Source of the DNA: Desulfobacteraceae bacterium
Lineage (GTDB): Bacteria; Desulfobacterota; Desulfobacteria; Desulfobacterales; Desulfobacteraceae
NCBI GenBank assembly: GCA_024226935.1
Contig: JAAELK010000225.1
Coordinates: 1 to 64,000 of the forward strand
Reading direction: 5' to 3'
Length of the DNA: 64,000 bases
Below, piece by piece: positions 17,936 to 25,994 of the stretch. Under the pieces are notes generated by a model. That model was not told the origin of the DNA. It made no database searches and was given only the letters and a program-made list of their open reading frames with translations. Each line of letters starts with the position of its first letter. The stretch's first letter is position 1. Position numbers and translations under genes: made by a program.

Positions 17936-19478
17936 AAAAAGTCCGGTCAATATTCTGATGATCCTTGATGGATGGGGAATTAGCCCCCATAGGCATGGGA
18001 ATGCCTTTGCCCAGGCCAAAACCCCTTTCCTGGACCACCTTCTTAATAAGTTTCCCAACAGCCAGCTGGACTGCTCCGGTAATGCAGTAGGTCTTCCCCA
18101 TGGAACCATGGGAAATTCGGAGGTCGGACACATGAATATAGGAGCTGGACGCAAAGTTCCCCAGGATTTTGTCCGAATCAACACCGCCATTGAAGATAAA
18201 AGTTTTTTTAAAAATCGGGAACTTAAAAAAGCCATGGAGACCGTCAAGAAAAAAAATAGGAGTCTTCATCTTTTAGGCCTTCTATCCGACGGTGGAGTTC
18301 ACAGCCATATTTCCCATCTTTTTGCCCTCATTGACATGGCAAAACAAAACCAAATAAAAAATCTTTATATCCATCCCATTCTTGATGGAAGAGATACCTC
18401 ACCCACCAGCGGCATCACCTATATCAAACAGATCCAAGAACACCTCGACTCCGCAGGGATAGGAAAAATTGCCAGTATCATCGGCCGGTACTGGGCCATG
18501 GATCGAGATACCCGATGGGACCGGGTAGAAAAAGCCTATCGTCTCTATACCAGCGGAGAAGGCAAAAAGGCAAAGGACCCTATCCTGGCAATACAAGATG
18601 CCTATGATTCATCAGAAACCGATGAATTTATCCGGCCCATTGTCTTTGAAACCAATACCGACAAAGGCCAATCAAACAAAGGGGTCATCCAGGACGGAGA
18701 CGGACTGATCTTTTTCAATTTCAGGGCAGACCGGGCCAAGGAAATCACCCGGGCCTTCATTGAAAAAGATTTTGATGGATTTAAAAGACAGCAAACTCCT
18801 GCCCTGTCCTGCTTTATCTCCATGACCCAATATGACCAAACATTTGGTCTGCCAACGGCTTTTGCCCCCCAAAACCTCACCAATGTTTTTGGAGAACTCT
18901 TAAGCCACCAGGGAATTAACCAACTCAGGATTGCAGAAACAGAAAAGTATGCCCACGTCACCTATTTTTTCAATGGGGGAAAAGAGACCATTTTTGAGGG
19001 CGAGCAACGGATCATGATCCCTTCCCCCAGAGATGTAGCCACCTATGACGAGAAACCTTCAATGTCCGCCGCCAAAGTGGCCCAAACCGTATGTGAACAA
19101 ATAGATTCGGGCAAATTTGAATTTATCGTATTAAATTTTGCCAACATGGACATGGTTGGTCATACAGGCATATTGGATGCCGCCATCAAAGGGTGTGAAA
19201 CCGTAGATACCTGTGTACAAAAGGTGGTAAAAGCCATTTGGGCAACCAATGGTACCGCCTTTATCACTGCAGATCATGGAAACTCAGAACAGATGATTGC
19301 CAGTGACGGTTCTCCACACACAGCCCATACTCTGAATCCGGTCCCCTTTATCCTGGCAGGGGAAAAATTTAAAAACACCCCGGTTCACAACGGAATACTG
19401 GGAGATATTTCCCCCACCATCCTCAAAGCCCTTGGGATGAGCCAACCCATTGAGATGACAGGAACCCCTTTAATATAA
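17925..19478 (+). CDS. gpmI: 2,3-bisphosphoglycerate-independent phosphoglycerate mutase
   Basis: From the ATG at 17925 the product is 517 residues, close to the usual 510. It starts with the metal-binding VNILMILDGWG and has the phosphorylated serine in TMGNSEVGH near residue 65. Other conserved parts are HPILDGRDT, GRYWAMDRD and the C-terminal metal ligands in NMDMVGHTG and FITADHGNSEQM. The enzyme interconverts 3- and 2-phosphoglycerate using two Mn ions. An upstream frame opens to 17820 but lies inside rsfS; the GGAAG site and the family start support 17925. It is the sixth gene of the rplU operon. Confidence 0.96.
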   Translation: MISKKSPVNILMILDGWGISPHRHGNAFAQAKTPFLDHLLNKFPNSQLDCSGNAVGLPHGTMGNSEVGHMNIGAGRKVPQDFVRINTAIEDKSFFKNRELKKAMETVKKKNRSLHLLGLLSDGGVHSHISHLFALIDMAKQNQIKNLYIHPILDGRDTSPTSGITYIKQIQEHLDSAGIGKIASIIGRYWAMDRDTRWDRVEKAYRLYTSGEGKKAKDPILAIQDAYDSSETDEFIRPIVFETNTDKGQSNKGVIQDGDGLIFFNFRADRAKEITRAFIEKDFDGFKRQQTPALSCFISMTQYDQTFGLPTAFAPQNLTNVFGELLSHQGINQLRIAETEKYAHVTYFFNGGKETIFEGEQRIMIPSPRDVATYDEKPSMSAAKVAQTVCEQIDSGKFEFIVLNFANMDMVGHTGILDAAIKGCETVDTCVQKVVKAIWATNGTAFITADHGNSEQMIASDGSPHTAHTLNPVPFILAGEKFKNTPVHNGILGDISPTILKALGMSQPIEMTGTPLI

Positions 19479-19488
19479 GTGAATATTT

Positions 19489-19998
19489 ATGTTTGAACCA
19501 ATTAGAGATTTTATTACCGGAAAAGAAATTGACAATAGAGGTTCGGAAGCCAGTCGCCAGATCTTTGAAAAATTTCTGGTGGAGGTAAAAGGATTTAATA
19601 AGAAAGAAATCAAAGTAGATACACCCCTCATTGTTCAGTTCAAAGGAAAAGATTATGTATCTGCAATTGACCTGATCGTCCACTGTGACAATAAGCCTTT
19701 CATGGCGGTCACCTGTGTGGCTGGCTCCATTGGATCCTACGAACGGGAAATCCTGGCCGGAGCCAGATTAGTGTACAAATCCCAACTCCCCCTGGCCGTA
19801 TCCACCGACGCCCGAAATGCCGTTATAATGGAAACTGTTTCCGGAAAAACAATCGGCCATGGCCTGGATGCCATACCCTCCAGACAAGAGGCCGAAAAAC
19901 GCTTTATATCCATTGAAGAAATCATTTATGACCCTAAAAAAAGAGAGCGGGAAATGATCATCTATCGCTCCTTCAATATGGAAAAAATAAATAGATAG
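19489..19998 (+). CDS. HsdR_N-like small protein (orphan nuclease-type domain)
   Basis: The 169-residue product resembles the N-terminal domain of type I restriction subunit R (HSDR_N_2 group), a PD-(D/E)xK-like fold. It has the segment EASRQIFEKFLVEVKGF, then VSAIDLIVHCDNKPFMAVTCVAG, in which the usual E-x-K of the active site is replaced by MAVTC. No helicase, methylase or specificity subunit lies nearby. It follows gpmI by only 10 bases and precedes the operon terminator, so it is co-transcribed with housekeeping genes. The role is unknown; the changed active-site segment suggests DNA or nucleotide binding without cleavage. Confidence 0.65.
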   Translation: MFEPIRDFITGKEIDNRGSEASRQIFEKFLVEVKGFNKKEIKVDTPLIVQFKGKDYVSAIDLIVHCDNKPFMAVTCVAGSIGSYEREILAGARLVYKSQLPLAVSTDARNAVIMETVSGKTIGHGLDAIPSRQEAEKRFISIEEIIYDPKKREREMIIYRSFNMEKINR

Positions 19999-20014
19999 TA
20001 AAAATCTCTTACCA

Positions 20015-20072
20015 TAAAAAAGCGAGGGCAATGATTAGAAGTACATTCTTCTCCCATTGCTCCCGCTTTTTA
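20015..20072 (+). terminator. Rho-independent terminator of the rplU-gpmI operon
   Basis: A long stem formed by AAAAAGCG-AGGGCAATG on the left and CATTGCTCC-CGCTTTTT on the right, with a loop of about 20 bases, ends in a T-run. The A-run at the left means it can also work for the convergent zinc-ribbon gene. Confidence 0.8.
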
Positions 20073-20091
20073 CTTTTTCAGATTAATGGTT

Positions 20092-20769
20092 CTATCCCCG
20101 GGAAGTTTCCTTATTGCAATGCTTGCAAAGAACAGCCCTTTTCTTTATGATCTCGGCACAATAGGGACATTCCCTTGTAAAATGCCGTTCATGGAGCTGC
20201 TCAACGGCCTTTTTCACCCCTTCCTGTAAAACCGGGGTGGGAAACTTATGATTCACCAAGTGTTCTGCTGCATCACCATCGCCCAACTCCCCGACCATCT
20301 GGGCAGCTTTTAAACGAGCCTTGGGGGGAATTTTGGGATCCAGTAAGATCTTCAAAATTTCATCCCAATCCTTTGACATATAATAATCTGTCAATACGGA
20401 AAAAGTCTGTTTCAATAGATCTTTTTTAGCTTCTTGTTCCAAGAGGACGGCATCATCCAATTTTTGCCCACTGGCACCCATCGGACTGAACACGGGCATA
20501 TATTCAAAATTTTTCTGACCCGGCTCATTAATACACCGATAAGATGCCGGTGTCTCCATGGTCTCCTGGAGATGATCCCATCCTTTTTTATAAGAAGGAC
20601 AATCATCATTAAAACATATGAATAAATAGGGGGTCCCCCAGCCCAGACCGTCGGAAACACTGATCTGGGGAACTTCCCACAGAGTCATTTTCTGGTCGCA
20701 ATGGGGGCAATGGGGTTTGTCCATTTTTATATATTTTGTAAGCAGTTCTTCTTTTGTTTCAAATGCCAT
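20092..20769 (-). CDS. Zinc-ribbon protein with HEAT-like middle
   Basis: The 225-residue product has two CxxC-type knuckles: CPHCDQKM near residue 21 with FNDDCPSY near residue 55, and a C-terminal pair CPYCAEII and LCKHCNKE. Each pair could hold one zinc. The middle region (PPKARLKAAQMVGELGDGDAAEHL) looks like one or two HEAT-like helices. A clear AGGAGAG site precedes the ATG. It lies 72 bases downstream of the carboxyltransferase gene in the same direction and could be its last co-transcribed gene, but no functional link is evident. Confidence 0.75.
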   Translation of the reverse strand: MAFETKEELLTKYIKMDKPHCPHCDQKMTLWEVPQISVSDGLGWGTPYLFICFNDDCPSYKKGWDHLQETMETPASYRCINEPGQKNFEYMPVFSPMGASGQKLDDAVLLEQEAKKDLLKQTFSVLTDYYMSKDWDEILKILLDPKIPPKARLKAAQMVGELGDGDAAEHLVNHKFPTPVLQEGVKKAVEQLHERHFTRECPYCAEIIKKRAVLCKHCNKETSRG

Positions 20770-20841
20770 TCCTGTTCTCTCCTTATGGTAGTCTGAATAT
20801 ACAAGACTACCCGAATAAGCTATAAACCAAGACTTGTTATC

Positions 20842-22851
20842 CTATTCAATAACAGCAAGAATATCATTCTTAGCCACTGAATCACCACTCTTAAAATTCA
20901 CCGCAATGATCACACCACTGGCAGGAGCCGGCAGGGCATTTTCCATTTTCATGGCTTCAATTACCACAATGGTCTCCCCTTCATTGACCGTATCCCCTAC
21001 ATTTTTTTCATACTGAATGATCATACCGGGCAGAGGAGCCTTCACCGGTGTGCCCGACCCGGCAGCCGGCGCAGGAGTCAAAGCTGCTGCCTTAGGTGCA
21101 GGCTTAGGGGTAGCAGCCGGAGCCGGTGCAGCCTGTTGTACTGCAACGGGAGCCGCAGCAGCAGGGGATACAGGAGCCGCAGGAGCTGCGTAGGTAATCA
21201 TTGGAGATCCCCCAACTTCATCCACTCCCACCTCAAAATATTCCCCTTCAACAAATACATTAAATGTCCTGGCAGATTCACTTTTTTCCGGGATATTTTC
21301 CGCATTTGGTTTTTCTATCAATTCTCCCGCCTTGGCCATTTTGACCATCTCTAACTGCTTTTCCACATCTTCCAAGGTGATGGGCTTAAGGTCAGCAGGA
21401 ACTTCCTCCCTACCATATTTTTGCTTCAGATATTTTTTCCCGGTCACAGGGAAAAGAGTATAAATAATGAGGTCTTCATCATCCATGGCCAGGTCACCGA
21501 TCTCTTTTCTGGCCTTTTCAAGCTCCGGTTTCAACACCTCGGCTGGACGACAAGTAATGGGATTTTCCCCTCGATCATACCCCTTCAAAGCTTTTTCCTG
21601 AAGTTTCGCATCAATGGGTACCGAGGTTTTACCATAGAGACCATAACACAGATCTTTTACCTGGGCTGTGATCATTTTATACCGCTCTCCATCTCCATCA
21701 AACAAAACATTATTCACGGTCTGGGTCCCCACAATCTGACTTGTGGGAGTAACAAGGGGGATCTGTCCCAGTTCTTTTCTGACCCGGGGCAATTCTTTAT
21801 AAACCTCATCAATTTTATCCAGGGCATCCATCTCCCGCAACTGATTCACAAGATTTGACAACATACCACCTGGAGTCTGGTGCAGCAACACATTGATATC
21901 GATCATGGAGACCTTTGTATCATCCAGCAAATGCTTGTATTTAGGCAGAATCTCCTTTTCAAGGATTGTATTTATATCAGCAAGGGCATTGATATCAAAA
22001 CCAGTATCCCTATTGGTCCCCAAAAGAGACATAACAAAGGGTTCCAGGGCGGCATGGGAAGTTCTGTAGGCATAAGGAGTCATACAGGTATCAATAATAT
22101 CAACCCCGGCTTCAATTGCCTTGAAATGGGTCATGGGAGACATACCGGATGTAAAATGACTATGGAGATGAATCAGGGGTTTTACATTCTCTTTTAAGGC
22201 CTTGACCAATTCATAGGCATCATAGGGCGACATGAGCCCTGCCATATCCTTAATGCAGATACTGTCAGCCCCCATATCTTCAAGTTCCCTGGCCTTCTTA
22301 AGATAATAGTCTAAATTATAGACATCACCGCCAAGACGCGGTTCGGTCAGGGTATAGCAGATACATCCCTGGAAATGGGCTCCACATGCCTTGATCACAG
22401 GAACTACAGTTTCAAAATTCCGATAATCATTCAAGGCATCAAAAGTTCTGAAAATCTCCAATCCGTTCTCAACGGTCTTTTCCACAAAAAGCTTGGCCAC
22501 ATCATCGGCATAATTTCTATACCCTACCAGATTCTGCCCCCGGAGCAGCATGGAAAGTGGAGTTTTTTTAAAATAACGCTTTAAGGTCCGAAGCCGTTCC
22601 CAGGGATTTTCACCAAGGAACCGATGCATGGTATCAAAGGTAGCCCCGCCCCAGACTTCAGCGGCCCAAAATCCGATCTCATCCATTTTTTCGGCGACGG
22701 GAATCATATCTTCTGTTCTTCCCCTTGTGGCAAACAGGGATTGATGACCATCCCTGAGAGACAGATCCTGAATTTTGACTGGATTTTCAGCTGCGGGCCT
22801 GGATTTATCGTAATTCATCTCGACCATTTTAACCTGATTATGCTCACTCAT
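20842..22851 (-). CDS. Carboxyltransferase 5S-type subunit fused to biotin carrier (transcarboxylase/oxaloacetate decarboxylase alpha family)
   Basis: The 669-residue product has an HMGL-like TIM-barrel carboxyltransferase domain (about 25-300; LSLRDGHQSLFATR, the HLHSHFTSGM metal-binding histidines), the conserved PYC/OADA region (about 310-490), an alanine-proline-rich linker (about 565-600) and a C-terminal biotinyl domain whose lysine sits in EAMKMENA. It resembles the transcarboxylase 5S subunit with the 1.3S biotin carrier attached, or pyruvate carboxylase subunit B. With the neighbouring 12S-type subunit it should move a carboxyl group between methylmalonyl-CoA and pyruvate/oxaloacetate, a step in propionate or succinate metabolism. 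A good AGGAGAA site sits six bases before the ATG. Sodium-pump use would need a beta subunit, not seen here. Confidence 0.9.
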   Translation of the reverse strand: MSEHNQVKMVEMNYDKSRPAAENPVKIQDLSLRDGHQSLFATRGRTEDMIPVAEKMDEIGFWAAEVWGGATFDTMHRFLGENPWERLRTLKRYFKKTPLSMLLRGQNLVGYRNYADDVAKLFVEKTVENGLEIFRTFDALNDYRNFETVVPVIKACGAHFQGCICYTLTEPRLGGDVYNLDYYLKKARELEDMGADSICIKDMAGLMSPYDAYELVKALKENVKPLIHLHSHFTSGMSPMTHFKAIEAGVDIIDTCMTPYAYRTSHAALEPFVMSLLGTNRDTGFDINALADINTILEKEILPKYKHLLDDTKVSMIDINVLLHQTPGGMLSNLVNQLREMDALDKIDEVYKELPRVRKELGQIPLVTPTSQIVGTQTVNNVLFDGDGERYKMITAQVKDLCYGLYGKTSVPIDAKLQEKALKGYDRGENPITCRPAEVLKPELEKARKEIGDLAMDDEDLIIYTLFPVTGKKYLKQKYGREEVPADLKPITLEDVEKQLEMVKMAKAGELIEKPNAENIPEKSESARTFNVFVEGEYFEVGVDEVGGSPMITYAAPAAPVSPAAAAPVAVQQAAPAPAATPKPAPKAAALTPAPAAGSGTPVKAPLPGMIIQYEKNVGDTVNEGETIVVIEAMKMENALPAPASGVIIAVNFKSGDSVAKNDILAVIE

Positions 22852-22910
22852 TTAGTTTTCTCCTGGTATATATATATTTTATTTGCGATCTATTTTATCT
22901 GGCAACAACC

Positions 22911-23111
22911 CTATTTAAACATTCTCAACTGCATCATGGTATTGGTCTGCATCAATTCCCGTCTACCCGTTATCCCCCATAAATTCACCTGGGGTACAGG
23001 TTTTGCCGACAAATCCTGGGAGTGTTCCAAATTTTGACAGGCAGCAGCCTCACCTGTCTTGATATATGCAGTTACAGCAGCCATGGCAGCGGCTATTTTT
23101 TTTTTATCCAT
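22911..23111 (-). CDS. Small subunit-like protein of the biotin carboxyltransferase complex
   Basis: The 66-residue product lies between the 12S-type and 5S-type genes, all in the same direction, with gaps of 14 and 59 bases. Its start is supported by AGGAGAG about eight bases upstream. The N-terminal half is an alanine-rich helix (AAAMAAVTAYIKTGEAAA), and the C-terminal half contains NLWGITGRRELMQ, similar to the NPWKLAGRxELM-type tail I associate with the delta/epsilon subunits of methylmalonyl-CoA decarboxylase. It has no transmembrane segment. It probably helps assemble the complex. The family link is from memory of a short motif and is moderate. Confidence 0.7.
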   Translation of the reverse strand: MDKKKIAAAMAAVTAYIKTGEAAACQNLEHSQDLSAKPVPQVNLWGITGRRELMQTNTMMQLRMFK

Positions 23112-23125
23112 TCTAAATATCTCTC

Positions 23126-24679
23126 CTATACAGGAATATTTCCATGTTTTTTAGCCGGACGCATTTCCCGCTTGGTAACCATGGCCTCTAGGGCATCGAT
23201 AAGTCTGGGCCTTGTTTGGGAAGGCTGAATTACAGCATCCACATAGCCCCTGGCAGCCGCGCAATAGGGATTTGAGAACTGCTGATTATATTCATCTATC
23301 TTCTCTTTTCGTTTAGCCGCAGAGTCATCGGCACCATTGATTTCCCTGGCATGGATAATATTGGCAGCACCTTCTGCTCCCATGACGGCAATCTGGGCGG
23401 TTGGCCATGCAAAAGCCATATCAGCGCCCAAATGCCTTGAACACATGGCAATATAAGATCCACCATAATCTTTCCGGGTGATCAATAATAATTTAGGTAC
23501 TGTGGCCTCGGAATAACACCAGAGCAGTTTGGCGCCATGGCGAATAATCCCCCCCCATTCCTGATCACTGCCCGGCAAGTATCCCGGCACATCTGCAATG
23601 GTAAGCAAAGGGATATTAAAGGCATCACAAAACCTGATAAACCGGGTGGCCTTATCGGAAGCATCTATATCCAGGCATCCTGCCATATTATTGGGTTGAC
23701 TGGCAATAATACCAATGGTACGCCCATTGAGCCTGGAAAAGCAGATCACAATATTTTTGGCAAAATATTGGTGGGGTTCAAAAAATTCTCCATCATCCAC
23801 AATGGAGACAATAATATCTTTTACATTATAAGCTCGATTGGGACTATCCGGAATAATAGAATCCAAAGCTGGGTCCATACGGTTAGGATCATCCGTAGGA
23901 ACAGTCATTGGCGGATCTTCCATATTGTTGGACGGCAGATAAGATAAAAGTTTACGAATATTTATTATGCAATCTTCATCGGACTCACAGGCAAACTGGG
24001 CCACACCGGATTTTTCATTATGGGTCATGGCACCGCCCAGATCTTCAAAGGAGATCTCTTCTCCGGTAACCGCCTTGATCACATTAGGACCAGTGATAAA
24101 CATATAACTGGATTTTTTTACCATAAAAATAAAATCTGTCATGGCAGGAGAATAAACAGCACCTCCAGCAGTGGGCCCCATGATGGCGGAAATCTGGGGG
24201 ATCACCCCGGAAGCCGCAGAATTTCTAAAAAAGATTTCCCCATACCCGGACAGGGCATCGATCCCTTCCTGGATTCTGGCACCGCCGGAATCGTTCATAC
24301 CTATCACCGGAGCCCCGGCCTTTAAGGCCATATCCATCACCTTGCAGATTTTCTTGGCCTGCATTTCCCCCAAAGACCCCGCACGGGCGGTAAAATCCTG
24401 GGCATAGGCAAAGACAATACGGCCTTCCACCTTCCCATGACCCGTGATCACCCCATCGGCAGGAACTTCTTTTTCCTCCATACCAAAATTGGTGCACCGA
24501 TGGGTCACAAACATATCAATTTCCCTAAAGCTGCCTTTATCAAACAGGAGATCAAGCCGCTCCCTGGCATTTAATTTTCCGGCTTCCCGACGTTTTGCCA
24601 GGGCCTTTTCTCCCCCCATTTCCAGAATTTTTTGTTCTTTTAACTTCAATTCCTGGATCTTATCTGCTGTATCTCCCAT
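23126..24679 (-). CDS. Acyl-CoA carboxylase beta / methylmalonyl-CoA carboxyltransferase 12S subunit
   Basis: The 517-residue product matches the crotonase-fold carboxyltransferases (MmdA, PccB, transcarboxylase 12S) along its whole length: LNARERLDLLFDKGSF, the oxyanion-hole glycines in NDSGGARIQEGI and MGPTAGGAVYSPA, VGRTIGIIASQPN-like sequence, and the C-terminal RKDYGGSYIAM with GAEGAANIIH. It transfers carboxyl between biotin and propionyl/methylmalonyl-CoA. It is the first gene of a three-gene set with the small subunit and the biotin-carrying subunit. The acceptor specificity (propionyl-CoA) is the common one for this length and context, not proven by a residue I can point to. Confidence 0.92.
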   Translation of the reverse strand: MGDTADKIQELKLKEQKILEMGGEKALAKRREAGKLNARERLDLLFDKGSFREIDMFVTHRCTNFGMEEKEVPADGVITGHGKVEGRIVFAYAQDFTARAGSLGEMQAKKICKVMDMALKAGAPVIGMNDSGGARIQEGIDALSGYGEIFFRNSAASGVIPQISAIMGPTAGGAVYSPAMTDFIFMVKKSSYMFITGPNVIKAVTGEEISFEDLGGAMTHNEKSGVAQFACESDEDCIINIRKLLSYLPSNNMEDPPMTVPTDDPNRMDPALDSIIPDSPNRAYNVKDIIVSIVDDGEFFEPHQYFAKNIVICFSRLNGRTIGIIASQPNNMAGCLDIDASDKATRFIRFCDAFNIPLLTIADVPGYLPGSDQEWGGIIRHGAKLLWCYSEATVPKLLLITRKDYGGSYIAMCSRHLGADMAFAWPTAQIAVMGAEGAANIIHAREINGADDSAAKRKEKIDEYNQQFSNPYCAAARGYVDAVIQPSQTRPRLIDALEAMVTKREMRPAKKHGNIPV

Positions 24680-25143
24680 AGTACATTCCCATCCTTTATG
24701 TTTAAACTATTCTTTTATTCGCTAAACCGCCAAGCACAAAACCAGTCATCCGGGTACCCGCCAAGCGGCCACCCAACATACTGGTTTTAATCCTTAAAAT
24801 CCATGACACCAGGACAATATATCTATTCCATAAACCCCATGGATTTACACGGATAATCATACAATTTTTCTTTACCGTCCATATCCGATACTCATTGAGC
24901 TAAAATACAAAACTTTCCGGTCCCTCGTCAACAACAAAACTTGATTTGTCTTCTTTTGTATGACTTTTAAAAAAATCACCGGCAGCTGCAATGGGAATAA
25001 TTGCTTTAAACATGACGGAGTACCCTTTAAGATAAAGGGTCTATCCCCCAGGCCAAGGGCATTTGTCGTTGCTTTTAAAAACAATTAAAGTTAGAATGAA
25101 GCAAGGATTGTAACTATTAGTTACAGCAGATTAGGAGCCGGAG
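24680..25143. other. Divergent intergenic region, 464 bases
   Basis: The stretch separates the leftward carboxyltransferase operon from the rightward pseudo-receiver operon. It contains a hairpin at 24738-24788 in the probable leader of the leftward operon. Its right end, 25081-25143, is AT-rich and should hold the promoter of the rightward genes, but I could not pick a convincing -35/-10 pair. No gene is apparent. Confidence 0.5.
24738..24788 (-). other. Hairpin with internal palindrome upstream of the carboxyltransferase operon
   Basis: AAAACCAGT (24738-24746) and ACTGGTTTT (24780-24788) form a perfect nine-base stem. Inside it lies the ten-base palindrome CGGGTACCCG. It is 59-109 bases upstream of the ATG at 24679. 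No T-run follows, so an operator or leader structure is more likely than a terminator. Confidence 0.5.
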
Positions 25144-25251
25144 ATGTTTAAAGGAAAAAATCCGACAGACCAGATAATACCAACGACTTCCCCTGAAGTT
25201 TTATGCATCCCTTCCTTATGCAACAAACAAGGTCAAGGAGATAGTAAGTGA
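25144..25251 (+). CDS. Possible 35-residue leader or small protein
   Basis: An ATG at 25144 with a GGAG site directly upstream opens a 35-codon frame (start MFKGKNPTDQ, two cysteines in the second half) that ends in TGA at 25249-25251. The stop overlaps the GTG start of the following receiver gene in a GTGA. The strong site and stop-start overlap suggest that its translation sets the level of the downstream gene. I recognise no family. It could be a chance frame. Confidence 0.4.
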   Translation: MFKGKNPTDQIIPTTSPEVLCIPSLCNKQGQGDSK

Positions 25252-25994
25252 TCCCGGACTATCAGCATAAGGTTTTGGTTGTTATCAGTGACACCCATGT
25301 CAGCGAGGTAATTCTCAATATCCTTGAAATGGAAAATCTCAAATACACGCATACCGACAATTGTAAATCGGCACTTGAGAATCTTAAGACTGCGACCCAA
25401 CCCTTTTCCCTGATTATTTCTGGTCAACAAATGCCCGACATGCAAGGCACCCAATTGCTTGAACATGCAAAAAAACTATCCCCCGCAACCATCCGTTTTT
25501 TGTTAACTGAAGATTCAAATATACAGACCATTATCAATGCAGTTAATAAAGGTTCAGTCCAGTGGTATGTCTCAAAGCCCTGGGATAATGACAAAATGAT
25601 CAAAACCATAGGTTCCGGTATTGGACAATATGAACAATTCCTGAAAAAGGAAAACCTCATTACCCTTGCAAAAAAACAAAATGCCAAATTATATGAATTA
25701 AACTGTGAACTCATGGAAACAGCAAAAGCCCACGATAAAAACCTAATAGCCATTGACTCTGAAATTGAATCTATTAAAGCACAACTCAAAGAATTAACTT
25801 CCTATGCCCCCCTGAGCCCGACCCAGGTTATGGAACAATTACAAGCTATTTTGGCCCCCCAGGACGAAAAGAGCCAGGAGGTACTCAATGCTCTGTTTTC
25901 ACAAACCATAAATACATTATTTATCAATTTTAATACCCTGGCCTCGAAAAACGAATTTGAAATGCCGGTCCCCAGTAAAAGAGGGGTGGCATGA
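25248..25994 (+). CDS. Pseudo-receiver domain protein with coiled coil
   Basis: The 248-residue product has a CheY-like receiver fold at residues 1-120. The usual acidic pair is reduced (VVISDTH), and the phospho-acceptor position reads SGQQMPDMQG, with glycine in place of aspartate. The conserved lysine is kept in YVSKPW. A helical, probably coiled-coil region (about 130-200) follows, then a short tail without a DNA-binding domain. The start is GTG, with AGGAGA six bases upstream. Its stop overlaps the ATG of the FapA-like gene by four bases, so the two are surely translated together. It probably acts as a phosphorylation-independent adaptor. Confidence 0.8.
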   Translation: MIPDYQHKVLVVISDTHVSEVILNILEMENLKYTHTDNCKSALENLKTATQPFSLIISGQQMPDMQGTQLLEHAKKLSPATIRFLLTEDSNIQTIINAVNKGSVQWYVSKPWDNDKMIKTIGSGIGQYEQFLKKENLITLAKKQNAKLYELNCELMETAKAHDKNLIAIDSEIESIKAQLKELTSYAPLSPTQVMEQLQAILAPQDEKSQEVLNALFSQTINTLFINFNTLASKNEFEMPVPSKRGVA

